Below are positions 52,650-60,724 of a stretch of DNA of 64,000 bases, piece by piece. The stretch comes from Microbacterium hydrocarbonoxydans. Its GTDB lineage: Bacteria; Actinomycetota; Actinomycetes; Actinomycetales; Microbacteriaceae. A program made the position numbers and the translations under genes. The stretch covers positions 496,001-560,000 of the forward strand of contig NZ_FNSQ01000005.1 of NCBI RefSeq assembly GCF_900105205.1, in the 5' to 3' direction. Each line of letters begins with the position of its first letter. Within the stretch, counting starts at the first letter, position 1. A model generated the notes under the pieces. It worked only from the letters and a program-made list of their open reading frames with translations. It was not told the DNA's origin and made no database searches.

Positions 52650-54350
52650 ATGAACAGCACCGTGCAGCGTTTGGATCAGGTCATCAGTGACCTGTCCGGG
52701 GTGTTGTGTGATGACGTGTTGGCGGGGTTGTCAGACGCGGAGCGGGTGGAGGTGCTGCAGCGGGCGGGGGCGGCGTTTCGGCGGGCGGAAGCGGTGGTGG
52801 TGGAGACGCTCGCGACGGCGGATGCGGTGGGGTTCCCGCATGCGGTGGGGTGTCGGAACGCGACCGAGTTGTTGCAGCGGACGGTGCGGGTCGAGGTGCG
52901 TTCGGCGACGCGGGTGGGGACGACGGTGACGCGGGTGCGTCGGGAGTCGAGTCTGGTGTCGGGGGAGCGGCTCCCGGCCCGGTGGCCGCATATGCGGGAG
53001 GCCCTGTTGGATGGGGTGGTGGGGGTGGCGGGGTTCTTGGCGGCGACGGGTCCGATCGAGAAGGTCTGGGACCGGCTGAGCACCGATCAGCGTCTCGCCG
53101 CGGACCTCGCCCTGGCCGGTGCTGCCCGCGGGCACGGTCTCGCCCCGGTCGATGACCCCGACGGTGACGACCCCGACGCGAGTGACGTGGATGACGCTGA
53201 CGAGGCTGCGGATGCGGAGGCGGGCGTCGATGACGATGGCCCTGCTCCGACGACGGATGATCTGTCGAGCCTGGGGGAGGGTCTTGCGTCGATCTTCGAT
53301 CCGGATGGGGAAGAGCCTAAGGATGAGGATGCGCGGCGTCGCCGGGGTGTGACGATCGGCCGGTTGAAGAACGGCTTGCACGCGATCCGCGGGTATCTCA
53401 CCCCGGAGGTCGCAGCACAGTTGCTGCTGATCATGGACGCGATCCTGAACCCCAAAGGCCCGGGAGCTCCGATGCCCGGGGTGTTCTTCACCCCCAGTGA
53501 CACCAGCACTGCCACCGACACCAGCACTGCCACCGACACCAGCACTTCCACCGACACCAGTGACACGGGCGCGAACTTCGAGTCGGCTGACTCCGCTGAC
53601 GCTGACGCTGACGCTGACGCTGACGCTGACGCTGACGCTGACGCCGGCACGGATGCGACAGATGCTCACGATGGGGAGGATCCGTTCAATTCGGATCCGC
53701 GGAACGTGTTCGATGACCGCACGACGGAACAGAAACGCCATGACGCTCTCGCGGCTGCGCTCGCGATCGCCGCCCGCCACACGGACATGCCGACCCTGGG
53801 AGGGGCGGCGCCGACCGTGGTCGTCACCGTCGACGCGACCGATCTCGCCACCGGGACCGGGTGGGCGACCATCGCCCGCACGGGCGCACACCTGCCCGTC
53901 TCCGTCGCCGCACAGGCCGCATGTTCGGGGGCGATCCAGCGGGTCCTGTTCGATGAGGGCCGCATCATCGGGATCACCAGCACCGACCGGGTCTTCACCG
54001 TCCACCAACGCCGCGCGATCATCGCCCGCGACAAGGAATGCCTCATCCCCGGCTGTCACGTCCCCGCCTCCTGGTGTGAGATCCACCACGTCACCGAGCA
54101 CGCCCGGGGTGGCCCCACCCACACCGACAACGGTGTCCCGTTGTGTTGGTGGCACCACCGCTCCCTGGGCACCTCCCTCTGGGAGATCCGCATGAACAAC
54201 GGCCTCCCCCAAGTCAGAGGACCAGGATGGTGGGACCCCGCCCACCACTGGCGCACCCCACGACACAGCACACCAGCCGACTCGGGGAGCCCGCCGGGCA
54301 ACACCCCACAACACGGCACCGTCGAACCGACACTCCGTCGCGCCGGCTGA
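52650..54350 (+). CDS. HNH endonuclease with DUF222 (13E12 repeat-type protein)
   Basis: A 566-residue protein. The N-terminal DUF222 helical domain (about 1-150: LSDAERVEVLQRAGAAFRRAEAVVVETLATADAVG) is separated by an acidic low-complexity linker from a second DUF222-like part and a C-terminal HNH nuclease (DKECLIPGCHVPASWCEIHHVTEHARGG, then DNGVPLCWWHHRSL). The linker includes TDTSTA repeats and an Ala-Asp run encoded by a GACGCT hexanucleotide repeat (about 53,598-53,640). Third-codon T is more frequent than in neighbours at its start. Such genes occur in many copies in actinobacteria; their role is unknown. ATG 52650. Confidence 0.9.
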   Translation: MNSTVQRLDQVISDLSGVLCDDVLAGLSDAERVEVLQRAGAAFRRAEAVVVETLATADAVGFPHAVGCRNATELLQRTVRVEVRSATRVGTTVTRVRRESSLVSGERLPARWPHMREALLDGVVGVAGFLAATGPIEKVWDRLSTDQRLAADLALAGAARGHGLAPVDDPDGDDPDASDVDDADEAADAEAGVDDDGPAPTTDDLSSLGEGLASIFDPDGEEPKDEDARRRRGVTIGRLKNGLHAIRGYLTPEVAAQLLLIMDAILNPKGPGAPMPGVFFTPSDTSTATDTSTATDTSTSTDTSDTGANFESADSADADADADADADADADAGTDATDAHDGEDPFNSDPRNVFDDRTTEQKRHDALAAALAIAARHTDMPTLGGAAPTVVVTVDATDLATGTGWATIARTGAHLPVSVAAQAACSGAIQRVLFDEGRIIGITSTDRVFTVHQRRAIIARDKECLIPGCHVPASWCEIHHVTEHARGGPTHTDNGVPLCWWHHRSLGTSLWEIRMNNGLPQVRGPGWWDPAHHWRTPRHSTPADSGSPPGNTPQHGTVEPTLRRAG

Positions 54351-54414
54351 CCCAGCGACCGCCGGACTCGATCGTCAACGCACAATTCGCTCGTCAAAGG
54401 AGTACAACAGCACC

Positions 54415-54789
54415 ATGAGCACAGACGTCGCAGGGATAGGTGGACTCTTCTTCCGCAGCAGAGATCCGGAGGCGCGCGCCGAGTGGTATCGCGAGCACCT
54501 CGGCATCGGCGCCGGGGACGAAGGCATGTGGAACCAGGAAGCCGGGATGACGGTGTTCGCCCCGTTCGCCTCGGACTCCGACTACTTCGCGGCCGATCAG
54601 CAGTTCATGATCAACCTTCGCGTGAAGAACCTCGAAGGCCTCGCCGCGCGACTCGAGGCGGCGGGGATTCCCGTCGAACGCAGAGACGAATGGAACACCG
54701 ACGAGTACGGCACGTTCGCGCGGATCCACGATCCCGAGGGGCTGGCGATCGAACTCTGGGAGCCGCCGACGACAGCCGACGAGAGCTGA
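54415..54789 (+). CDS. VOC (glyoxalase/dioxygenase superfamily) protein
   Basis: A 124-residue protein of two beta-alpha-beta-beta-beta modules: GIGGLFFRSRDPEARAEWYREHLGI and NLRVKNLEGLAARLEAAGIPVERRDEW, ending with GTFARIHDPEGLAIELWEPP, whose Glu (in IELWEP) is the usual metal ligand. The first usual ligand position is not a His, so metal binding is uncertain. ATG 54415 follows AAAGGAG. No substrate can be inferred. Confidence 0.85.
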   Translation: MSTDVAGIGGLFFRSRDPEARAEWYREHLGIGAGDEGMWNQEAGMTVFAPFASDSDYFAADQQFMINLRVKNLEGLAARLEAAGIPVERRDEWNTDEYGTFARIHDPEGLAIELWEPPTTADES

Positions 54790-54885
54790 CCAGCCCGCCC
54801 CGAACCTGACCAGCCCGCCCCGAACCTGACCAGCCCGCCCCGAACCTGACCAGCCCGCCCCGAACCTGACCAGACCCCCCGAGCC
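54786..54885. repeat. 20-bp tandem repeat beginning at the VOC stop codon
   Basis: Four perfect copies of ctgaccagcccgccccgaac (starting 54,786, 54,806, 54,826 and 54,846) and a decayed fifth fill the 100-bp gap between convergent genes. The first unit contains the stop codon of the VOC gene. Confidence 0.9.
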
Positions 54886-54889
54886 CCGA

Positions 54890-55480
54890 TCAGGCCGGGT
54901 CGAGTCGCAGCACTTCGGGCGACTCGCCGCCGGTCAGCTCGTCGGCGATGCGGATGCTTCGAGCCAGGTCGTCGAGCGCACCGTCGAGGGCTCCGAAGCG
55001 CTCGCGGTCGCTGCTGACGGCGGTCAAAGTCACGAGGTGGGTACCGGTGTCCCAGGTGTACGTCACGAATGGAGGCGTCGCGGGCGTCGGCGGCATCGCC
55101 ACCACGAGCTTCTCCCCGGTGCCCAGCCAGCGACTCGAAAACGACTGCGTGTCGTCGTAGTCCATCGGCATCGAGGCTCGGGCGATGCGCACCTCCGGAG
55201 TCAGCGCCTGCACCGTCGCCATCGCGACCACCAGCTCGGGGTCGGCCTTCCACGTCCACACCAGCACCCGGGCGTCGGCCCGCCGCATCAGCAGCGGGGC
55301 GGCCTGGCTCATCGCCCACGCACCCAACCGGGACCCCGGTCGCTCAGTGACACCGATGGCCGAGTTCACCTGTCCCAGCAGCATCCGGATCGCCGCCTTG
55401 CGATGGCGGCGCCCCCGCCACCCCAGCGACTCCGTCACGGGGATCCACAGCTGGGGGTCGGCGTCGGCAGTCAGTCGCAT
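54890..55480 (-). CDS. Hypothetical protein
   Basis: A 196-residue soluble protein with no signal peptide or membrane helix and no family I recognise. It shows alternating beta-strand-like segments (RVLVWTWKADPELVVAMATVQAL, EKLVVAMPPTP, PPFVTYTWDTGTHLVTLTAVS) and a C-terminal helix (LDGALDDLARSIRIADEL). Codon use is ordinary and the frame is clean over its length. It converges on the VOC gene and diverges from the glycosyltransferase pair. Confidence 0.65.
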   Translation of the reverse strand: MRLTADADPQLWIPVTESLGWRGRRHRKAAIRMLLGQVNSAIGVTERPGSRLGAWAMSQAAPLLMRRADARVLVWTWKADPELVVAMATVQALTPEVRIARASMPMDYDDTQSFSSRWLGTGEKLVVAMPPTPATPPFVTYTWDTGTHLVTLTAVSSDRERFGALDGALDDLARSIRIADELTGGESPEVLRLDPA

Positions 55481-55600
55481 GGCTCCACGCTAGAGGGTGA
55501 GGCTGAGGGATGCCGGTAAGCCTCGGCCGCCCGATCAGGGCCCTCGGGTAGAGTGGCCAGCGCCCGATCGGGCTCCCTGGCCGCCGTACCGTAAGGCAGA

Positions 55601-56827
55601 ATGTCCTCCTCTACCTCCGATCCGACGAGTGCTCCCGACGTCGCCCCCGACTCCGGACAGCGCCCGCTGCGCATCCTGATCGGATGCGACACCTTCGCAC
55701 CCGACATCAACGGCGCCGCCCGCTTCGCCGAGCGTCTCGCAGCGGGTCTGGTGCAGCGCGGACACGACGTGCACGTCTCTGCGCCCAACCAGGCGTACCG
55801 CCGCACGACGCCGCGCACCGAGGTGATCGAGGGCGAGCCGATGACGCTTCACCGGCTTCCGTCGGTGCGCTGGTTGCCGCACGACTGGCTGCGCTTCGTC
55901 TGGCCGTGGCGCGCCAAGCACTACGCGCGGAAGGTGCTCGACCGAGTGCAGCCTGATGTCGTCCACATCCAGTCGCACATCGTGATCGGTCGCGGCCTGG
56001 CTCGGATCGCCCACCAACGGGGCATTCCTGTCATCGCCACGAACCACGTGATGGCCGAGAACATCCTCGACCACTCTGTGTTCCCCGACTTCATCAATCT
56101 CCCGATCATCAAGCTCGCCTGGGCCGATGCCGCGCGCACGCTCAAGCTCACCCGCGCGGTCACGACGCCCACGCGCCGAGCCGCGGACTTCCTCGAGAAG
56201 ACGATCGACCTCACCGGTGTCATCCCTGTCAGCTGCGGCATCGACCGCACGCAGTACTTCCCGGTGATCGGTCCGCGCGAGCGGAACCGCCTGATCTTCG
56301 TCGGCCGCCTCACGGCGGAGAAGGAGATCGAGGTCATCCTGCACGCGATGACGAAGCTCGACCCCGCGCTCGAGACGACCTTCGACATCGTCGGCGGCGG
56401 CGATCAGCGCAAGAAGCTCGAGCACCTGGCCCACGATCTCGGCCTCGATGAGCAGGTCGTCTTCCACGGCCGCACCACCGATGAGGAACTGCGGGCGCTG
56501 CTCTCGCGCGCCTCGGTCTTCACGATCGCGTCGATCGCCGAGCTGCAGTCGATCGCGACCATGGAGGCTATGGCCTCGGCCCTGCCGATCGTCGCGGCGA
56601 ACGCGGTCGCGCTGCCGCACCTCGTGCATGACGGTGAGAACGGGTACCTGTTCGAGCCGGGCAACGCCGACGCCCTCGCCGCACGGCTGACCGATGTGCT
56701 GACTGCCGACCGTGCGGAGTTCGAGCGGATGCAGCAGGCATCCCTCGACGGCGTCGTGATCCACGACATCAACCGCACACTCGACACCTTCGAGGCGCTC
56801 TACCGCGACGAGCCGCTGCCCGAGTGA
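55601..56827 (+). CDS. GT4 family glycosyltransferase
   Basis: A 408-residue GT-B fold retaining glycosyltransferase. The N-terminal domain has ILIGCDTFAPDINGAARFAERLAAGLVQRGHDVHV and VVHIQSHIVIGRGLARIA. The C-terminal nucleotide-sugar domain has LIFVGRLTAEKEIEVILHAM, VVFHGRTTDEELRALL and IAELQSIATMEAMASALPIVAANA (E-x7-E-like motif). Relatives transfer mannose or glucose to lipids such as PI mannosides or diacylglycerol. The start overlaps nothing upstream; the stop overlaps the next glycosyltransferase (GTGA, 56,824). Confidence 0.9.
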   Translation: MSSSTSDPTSAPDVAPDSGQRPLRILIGCDTFAPDINGAARFAERLAAGLVQRGHDVHVSAPNQAYRRTTPRTEVIEGEPMTLHRLPSVRWLPHDWLRFVWPWRAKHYARKVLDRVQPDVVHIQSHIVIGRGLARIAHQRGIPVIATNHVMAENILDHSVFPDFINLPIIKLAWADAARTLKLTRAVTTPTRRAADFLEKTIDLTGVIPVSCGIDRTQYFPVIGPRERNRLIFVGRLTAEKEIEVILHAMTKLDPALETTFDIVGGGDQRKKLEHLAHDLGLDEQVVFHGRTTDEELRALLSRASVFTIASIAELQSIATMEAMASALPIVAANAVALPHLVHDGENGYLFEPGNADALAARLTDVLTADRAEFERMQQASLDGVVIHDINRTLDTFEALYRDEPLPE

Positions 56828-58098
56828 CCTCGCGCGCCATGCACATCGTCTTCTTCGCCGACCAGCACCTCGACTCGCTCGGCGGAGCGCAGGTGTCGAT
56901 GCGACTGCAGCGCGAGTTCCTCGAACGGGCCGGGCACACCGTGACAGTGGTGGCGCCCCGGATGCACGGCGCGCGCGCCGGTCGCAGTGGCACCCTCTCC
57001 TCCATCGATCTGCCATCCGTGCCGATCACCGTCGACCGCGAGTACTCGATGAGCTGGCCCGGACGAGCCACGGATCGTTTCCTCGACCGTGCGATGACCC
57101 GCCGTCCTCCGGTGGACCTCGTCCACGTGCAGGCCGACTTCTGGGGCGCGTTCATCGGCCGCCGCTACGCTACGCGGCACGGCATCCCCGTCATCGTCAC
57201 CATGCACAACCGGGTGGATGTCGGCATCGCCGCCGTCACTCCGCTGCACCGGCCGGTGCTCGCGGCGCTCAACCTCTGGCGCCGCGCCACGCTGCGGGAC
57301 GCCGTCGAGAAGGCCGCCGGCAGCGACAGCGTGCGCGGGGTCGAGAACGGGCGAGACAGTGAGAGCGTGCGCGGCAGCGACGGCTGGGCGTTCCTGCGCG
57401 GCCTCGCCCGCGGAGCATCCGCCGTGACCGCGCCATCGACCCACTTCGCCCGTCGCCTCGAAGAGCACGGCGTCTTCACTCCGGTCGACGTCGTCTGGAA
57501 CGGCATCGACGACGACATCCGAGAGGCGACGCTGGCCACAGCACCGTCGGATCGCGAACCGGGCCGGCCGCGCTTCGTGTGGCTCGGGCGTATGAGCCCC
57601 GAGAAGCGCCTGTTGCCGTTCCTCGAGGCGTTCGTGGACTCAGGGGTCGACGCCGACCTCGAGATCATCGGCGGTGGTGCGCAGCGTCCTGCCGCCGAGA
57701 GGATCGTCGCCGGTACGGCGAATGTCCGCTTCGCCGGCAAGCTCAGCTACGAGAAGACCCTCGCTCGCATCGCCGCGGCGGACGCGCTCGTCCAGACGTC
57801 CATCGGATTCGAGACGCAGGGGATGACTCCGTTCGAAGCGGCGACCCTCGGTACACCGTCCGTCATCAGCGACCCCGACATCGCGGCCGAGCTCGGAGGA
57901 GGACTCTGGGCGGTCCCGGGAGCCGAGGGCAACGAGGAGCAGCGCAAGGCGGGTCTCGTGGAGGTACTCCGACGCGCCGCCTCCGACATCGCCGCAGGCA
58001 CAGCGCCCGTTCCGATGCGGGAAGTGGCGGAGGCCTTCCGCCAGTCGTCGCGCACCGCGGCCATGATCGAGGTGTACCGGCGCGTGCTCGCGCGCTGA
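56824..58098 (+). CDS. GT4 family glycosyltransferase, second of a coupled pair
   Basis: A 424-residue GT-B glycosyltransferase. The N-domain reads HIVFFADQHLDSLGGAQVSMRLQREFLERAGHTVTVVAP, and the C-domain FVWLGRMSPEKRLLPFLEAF, then VRFAGKLSYEKTLARIAAADALVQTSIGFETQGMTPFEAATLGTPSVISD. An unusual Ser/Arg/Asp-rich loop (about 160-195, DSVRGVENGRDSESVRGSDG) contains a duplicated DSVRG unit. The GTG at 56,824 overlaps the previous stop; ATG 56839 is an alternative. The pair probably makes a two-sugar glycolipid or glycan. Confidence 0.9.
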   Translation: MTSRAMHIVFFADQHLDSLGGAQVSMRLQREFLERAGHTVTVVAPRMHGARAGRSGTLSSIDLPSVPITVDREYSMSWPGRATDRFLDRAMTRRPPVDLVHVQADFWGAFIGRRYATRHGIPVIVTMHNRVDVGIAAVTPLHRPVLAALNLWRRATLRDAVEKAAGSDSVRGVENGRDSESVRGSDGWAFLRGLARGASAVTAPSTHFARRLEEHGVFTPVDVVWNGIDDDIREATLATAPSDREPGRPRFVWLGRMSPEKRLLPFLEAFVDSGVDADLEIIGGGAQRPAAERIVAGTANVRFAGKLSYEKTLARIAAADALVQTSIGFETQGMTPFEAATLGTPSVISDPDIAAELGGGLWAVPGAEGNEEQRKAGLVEVLRRAASDIAAGTAPVPMREVAEAFRQSSRTAAMIEVYRRVLAR

Positions 58099-58216
58099 AT
58101 GCGGCCCGCGTCGGTCGGCTGATCATCGCGTGCCCGTGCAGGGATGACGGCGCGTGCTCTTGTCGTGCTGCAGAGTGCGAGCGTTGAGTGTCGGCGGCGT
58201 GCCCGAAGCCGGAGTA

Positions 58217-58846
58217 TCAGAAGCCGATGTAGTACATCAGGCTCGACATCCACGACACCAGAACGGTGGCGACGGTGCTGCCGGCGAGACCGACGGCGAT
58301 CGCGGCGAGCAGATGCGGTGCCGGGCGGCGCAGCGCGATGAGGCCGAGCACGAGTCCGGCGACGGCGGCGATCAGGACGACGACCAGGATGAGGTTCGAC
58401 ACCACCTCGACGGCGTCGTATCCGACGCTGGAGTACAGGAACGGGGTGATCAGCAGCACGAACAGGTCGGCCGCGACCGCGAGCAGTGCGACGATGAACG
58501 CCGTGCGCCCGAGGTTGCCGCGGGCGCCCGGGCCGGTGGTGCCCTGCGGGACGCCGGCGGCGGGCGAACCGTACGGCTGGCCGGGCTGAGCGTAGGGCTG
58601 GCCGGGCTGAGCGTAGGGCTGGCCGGGCTGAGCGTAGGGCTGGCCCGGCTGCGAGTAGGGCTGGCCGGGCTGCGAGTACGGCTGACCCGGCTGGGCATAC
58701 GGCTGGCCGGGATGGGAGGACGCCTGGCCGGGGCGCGGCTGCCCCTGATGGACAGAAGACTGGTCTGGCTGGGCATACGGCTGGCCGGGCTGCGAGTACG
58801 GCTGGCCGAGCTGCGGGTCGGGCTGGGGCTGCTGCGGATCTGTCAT
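58217..58846 (-). CDS. Pro/Gln/Tyr-repeat membrane protein (paralogue 1)
   Basis: A 209-residue protein. The first ~90 residues are repeats of a 7-residue unit (PGQPYAQ/PGQPYSQ), encoded by a nearly perfect 21-bp tandem repeat (about 58,575-58,700). Three transmembrane helices follow (about 113-135, 145-170 and 178-203) in a DUF4190-like arrangement (GLVLGLIALRR). The Pro-rich tail is probably cytoplasmic. The downstream-on-strand neighbour at 58,861 has the same design, pointing to gene duplication. Function unknown. Confidence 0.75.
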   Translation of the reverse strand: MTDPQQPQPDPQLGQPYSQPGQPYAQPDQSSVHQGQPRPGQASSHPGQPYAQPGQPYSQPGQPYSQPGQPYAQPGQPYAQPGQPYAQPGQPYGSPAAGVPQGTTGPGARGNLGRTAFIVALLAVAADLFVLLITPFLYSSVGYDAVEVVSNLILVVVLIAAVAGLVLGLIALRRPAPHLLAAIAVGLAGSTVATVLVSWMSSLMYYIGF

Positions 58847-58860
58847 GGATGTCTCCGGGC

Positions 58861-59424
58861 TCAGAACGTGAAGGCGTAGAAGAGGTTCGACACCCAGGAG
58901 ATGACGATTCCGGCGATCTGCGTCGCCGCGATGCCGATCGCGATGCCCGCCAGGATCGGCGAGCCCGGACGGCGCACCGCCATGAGGCCCAGAATGAGCG
59001 CGACGATCGCGACCACGAGCACCAGCCCGTTCCCGACCGCGCTGACGAGCCCGATGGCGTAGGTGTCCTGAAGCGTGCGGATGATCACGGGGAACGCGAG
59101 GGCTACGAGGAACCCGATGGCCAACGAGGCGAGCGAGAGGATGAGGGCGACTCGGCCGAGACCGTTGCCGGGGGCTTTCGCCGGCGCGCCCGGGTACGAG
59201 TGCGTCTGGCCCGACAGGTACGGCTGCCCCGGATGCTGCGGCTGCCCTTGATACTGCTGATTCTGCTGCTGCTGGCCAGGAATCCGGTGCGGCTGGTCAG
59301 GATGCTGCTGCGCGGGTGGCTGCTGCGGCTGGCCTTGATACTGCTGTTTCTGCTGCTGCTGGCCAGGAGTCCGGTGCGGCTGGTCAGGATGCTGCTGCGC
59401 GGGTGGCTGCTGCGGCTCGCTCAT
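58861..59424 (-). CDS. Pro/Gln-repeat membrane protein (paralogue 2)
   Basis: A 187-residue paralogue of the next gene. Two copies of a 29-residue Gln/Pro/His-rich unit (starting PQQPPAQQHPDQPHR) occupy residues 4-61, followed by three membrane helices (about 90-112, 125-150 and 158-183) that align with paralogue 1 (LVVAIVALILGLMAVRRPGSP against GLVLGLIALRRPAPH). ATG 59424 is chosen as the last ATG before the repeat; longer frames cross non-coding DNA. The two genes are 14 bp apart and probably cotranscribed. Confidence 0.75.
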   Translation of the reverse strand: MSEPQQPPAQQHPDQPHRTPGQQQQKQQYQGQPQQPPAQQHPDQPHRIPGQQQQNQQYQGQPQHPGQPYLSGQTHSYPGAPAKAPGNGLGRVALILSLASLAIGFLVALAFPVIIRTLQDTYAIGLVSAVGNGLVLVVAIVALILGLMAVRRPGSPILAGIAIGIAATQIAGIVISWVSNLFYAFTF

Positions 59425-59495
59425 GTCACGAGCGTAGCCCGCGCTGTCGGGTCCGCGGGAGACCCTTGCGCGAAGCGGGTGAGGGGGCCTCCGCT

Positions 59496-59657
59496 TCAGC
59501 GGTAGAGGTGGCCGGCTTCGGCGCTGTCCAGACTGTCGCGTCGGCTGACGCGGGACCAATCGGTGGGGATGGGGCGGTAGCCGTCGCGACGGAGCTCGAC
59601 GATGGTGGCGACGAGCGCCCACAGGCCGAGGGCGAGGAGTGCGATGAGAATTATCAT
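59496..59657 (-). CDS. Small single-helix membrane protein (53 residues)
   Basis: ATG 59657 opens a 53-codon frame. Residues 2-20 form one hydrophobic helix (IILIALLALGLWALVATIV), followed by a polar tail with ELRRDGYRPIPTDW. This tail motif recurs in tiny actinobacterial membrane proteins, which supports a real gene. It is divergent from the GlxA-type regulator, and its start codon lies inside the left arm of that regulator's likely operator, so it is a probable target. It is too short to show in most open-frame lists. Confidence 0.7.
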   Translation of the reverse strand: MIILIALLALGLWALVATIVELRRDGYRPIPTDWSRVSRRDSLDSAEAGHLYR

Positions 59658-59729
59658 GGCAGAAACGCTACGTTCACTCTTGATCTGCCACGAGTGGCCG
59701 AATAGACTCTGAACGTAGGAAATCTGCCA
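59657..59729. promoter_or_regulatory. Paired inverted operator half-sites of the GlxA-type regulator
   Basis: TGGCAGA-N4-CTACGTTC (59,657-59,675) and GAACGTAG-N4-TCTGCCA (59,711-59,729) are exact inverted repeats including the spacer length. They frame a 35-bp centre with a TAGACT -10 candidate (59,703-59,708). A third TCTGCCA lies at 59,684-59,690. Confidence 0.8.
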
Positions 59730-59746
59730 AACCCCGGGAGTGCCTC

Positions 59747-60724
59747 ATGCTGAAGACCGTCGCCTGCATCATCCAGGACGGTTTCGCGCCGTTCGAGTTC
59801 GGTCTCGCGTGCGAGGCTTTCGGACTCGACCGATCGAACGACGGGGTGCCGAACTTCGACTTCCGCGTCATCGCTCCGCATCCGGGGGTCGTGACCTCGA
59901 AGCTGGGGTTCTCTCTGAACGTCGAGCACGACCTGTCATTCGCCTACGAGGCCGACCTCGTCATCTTCTGCCCGGTGCCCAGGGAGTACTGGGGCCAGAT
60001 CGACCCGTTGCTGCTCGAGGTCGCGCGGGATGCCGTCGCGCGCGGCGCGTGGGTGCTGACGATCTGCAGCGGCTCGTTCATCCTGGGAGCGGCGGGAGTG
60101 CTCGACGGGCGACGCGCGACCACGCACTGGATGTACTCCGAGGTGATGGCCGAGATGTACCCGCAGATCGACATCGACCCCGATGTGCTCTTCGTGCAGG
60201 ACGGGCGGATCATCACGAGTGCGGGCACTGCGGCGGGCATCGATGCCTGCCTGCACCTGCTCCGCCAGGAGCTCGGGGCCGAGCTCACCAACCGCATCGC
60301 CCGGCGCATGGTCGTGCCGCCGCAGCGCGACGGTGGCCAGGCGCAGTTCATCGACCGCCCCATCCCGGTCGTGCCGAGCGATTCGCTCGCCGCCGTCGCC
60401 GACTGGGCCGTCGAGCATCTGCGCGATGACCTGGGTGTCGATCAACTCGCCGCCCGTGCGCTGATGTCGCCGCGGACCTTCGCCCGGCGGTTCAAGGCCG
60501 AGTACGGCGCGACGCCGGCGGCGTGGCTCGCCCGGCAGCGGGTGCTGCATGCGCAGCGGCTGCTCGAGCGCAGCGACCTGCCGCTCGAGCAGATCGCCGA
60601 CGAGTGCGGCTTCGGATCAGCCGCTGTGCTGCGACAGAACTTCTCGCGAGTGCTCGGGACGACGCCGACGGCCTACCGCGCGCGCTTCTCGTGTGCGGAC
60701 GACGCCGAGTCGTCTGCGGCCTGA
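59747..60724 (+). CDS. GlxA-family regulator (DJ-1/PfpI domain plus AraC helix-turn-helix)
   Basis: A 325-residue regulator. Residues about 5-170 form a DJ-1/PfpI-like class I amidotransferase fold (LTICSGSFILGAAGVLDGRRATTHW with the nucleophile-elbow Cys) and about 220-315 hold the AraC double helix-turn-helix (GVDQLAARALMSPRTFARRFKAEYGATPAAWL, LPLEQIADECGFGSAAVLRQNF). Relatives respond to amines or amidic nitrogen sources. It diverges from a 53-residue membrane protein, with a clear inverted-repeat operator between them. Its 3' end overlaps the convergent NRDE gene by about 50 bp. Confidence 0.92.
   Translation: MLKTVACIIQDGFAPFEFGLACEAFGLDRSNDGVPNFDFRVIAPHPGVVTSKLGFSLNVEHDLSFAYEADLVIFCPVPREYWGQIDPLLLEVARDAVARGAWVLTICSGSFILGAAGVLDGRRATTHWMYSEVMAEMYPQIDIDPDVLFVQDGRIITSAGTAAGIDACLHLLRQELGAELTNRIARRMVVPPQRDGGQAQFIDRPIPVVPSDSLAAVADWAVEHLRDDLGVDQLAARALMSPRTFARRFKAEYGATPAAWLARQRVLHAQRLLERSDLPLEQIADECGFGSAAVLRQNFSRVLGTTPTAYRARFSCADDAESSAA

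Noticed and set aside
52150..52653. Plus-strand frame through the 33-bp repeats (SRSPGRVLRSP)
   Set aside because: Open only because the repeat length is a multiple of three. No ribosome site, promoter or homologous feel, and the composition is non-coding.
53598..53640. CRISPR-like or regulatory meaning of the GACGCT repeat
   Set aside because: It is a simple hexanucleotide run inside the HNH/DUF222 coding frame encoding Ala-Asp. There are no spacers.
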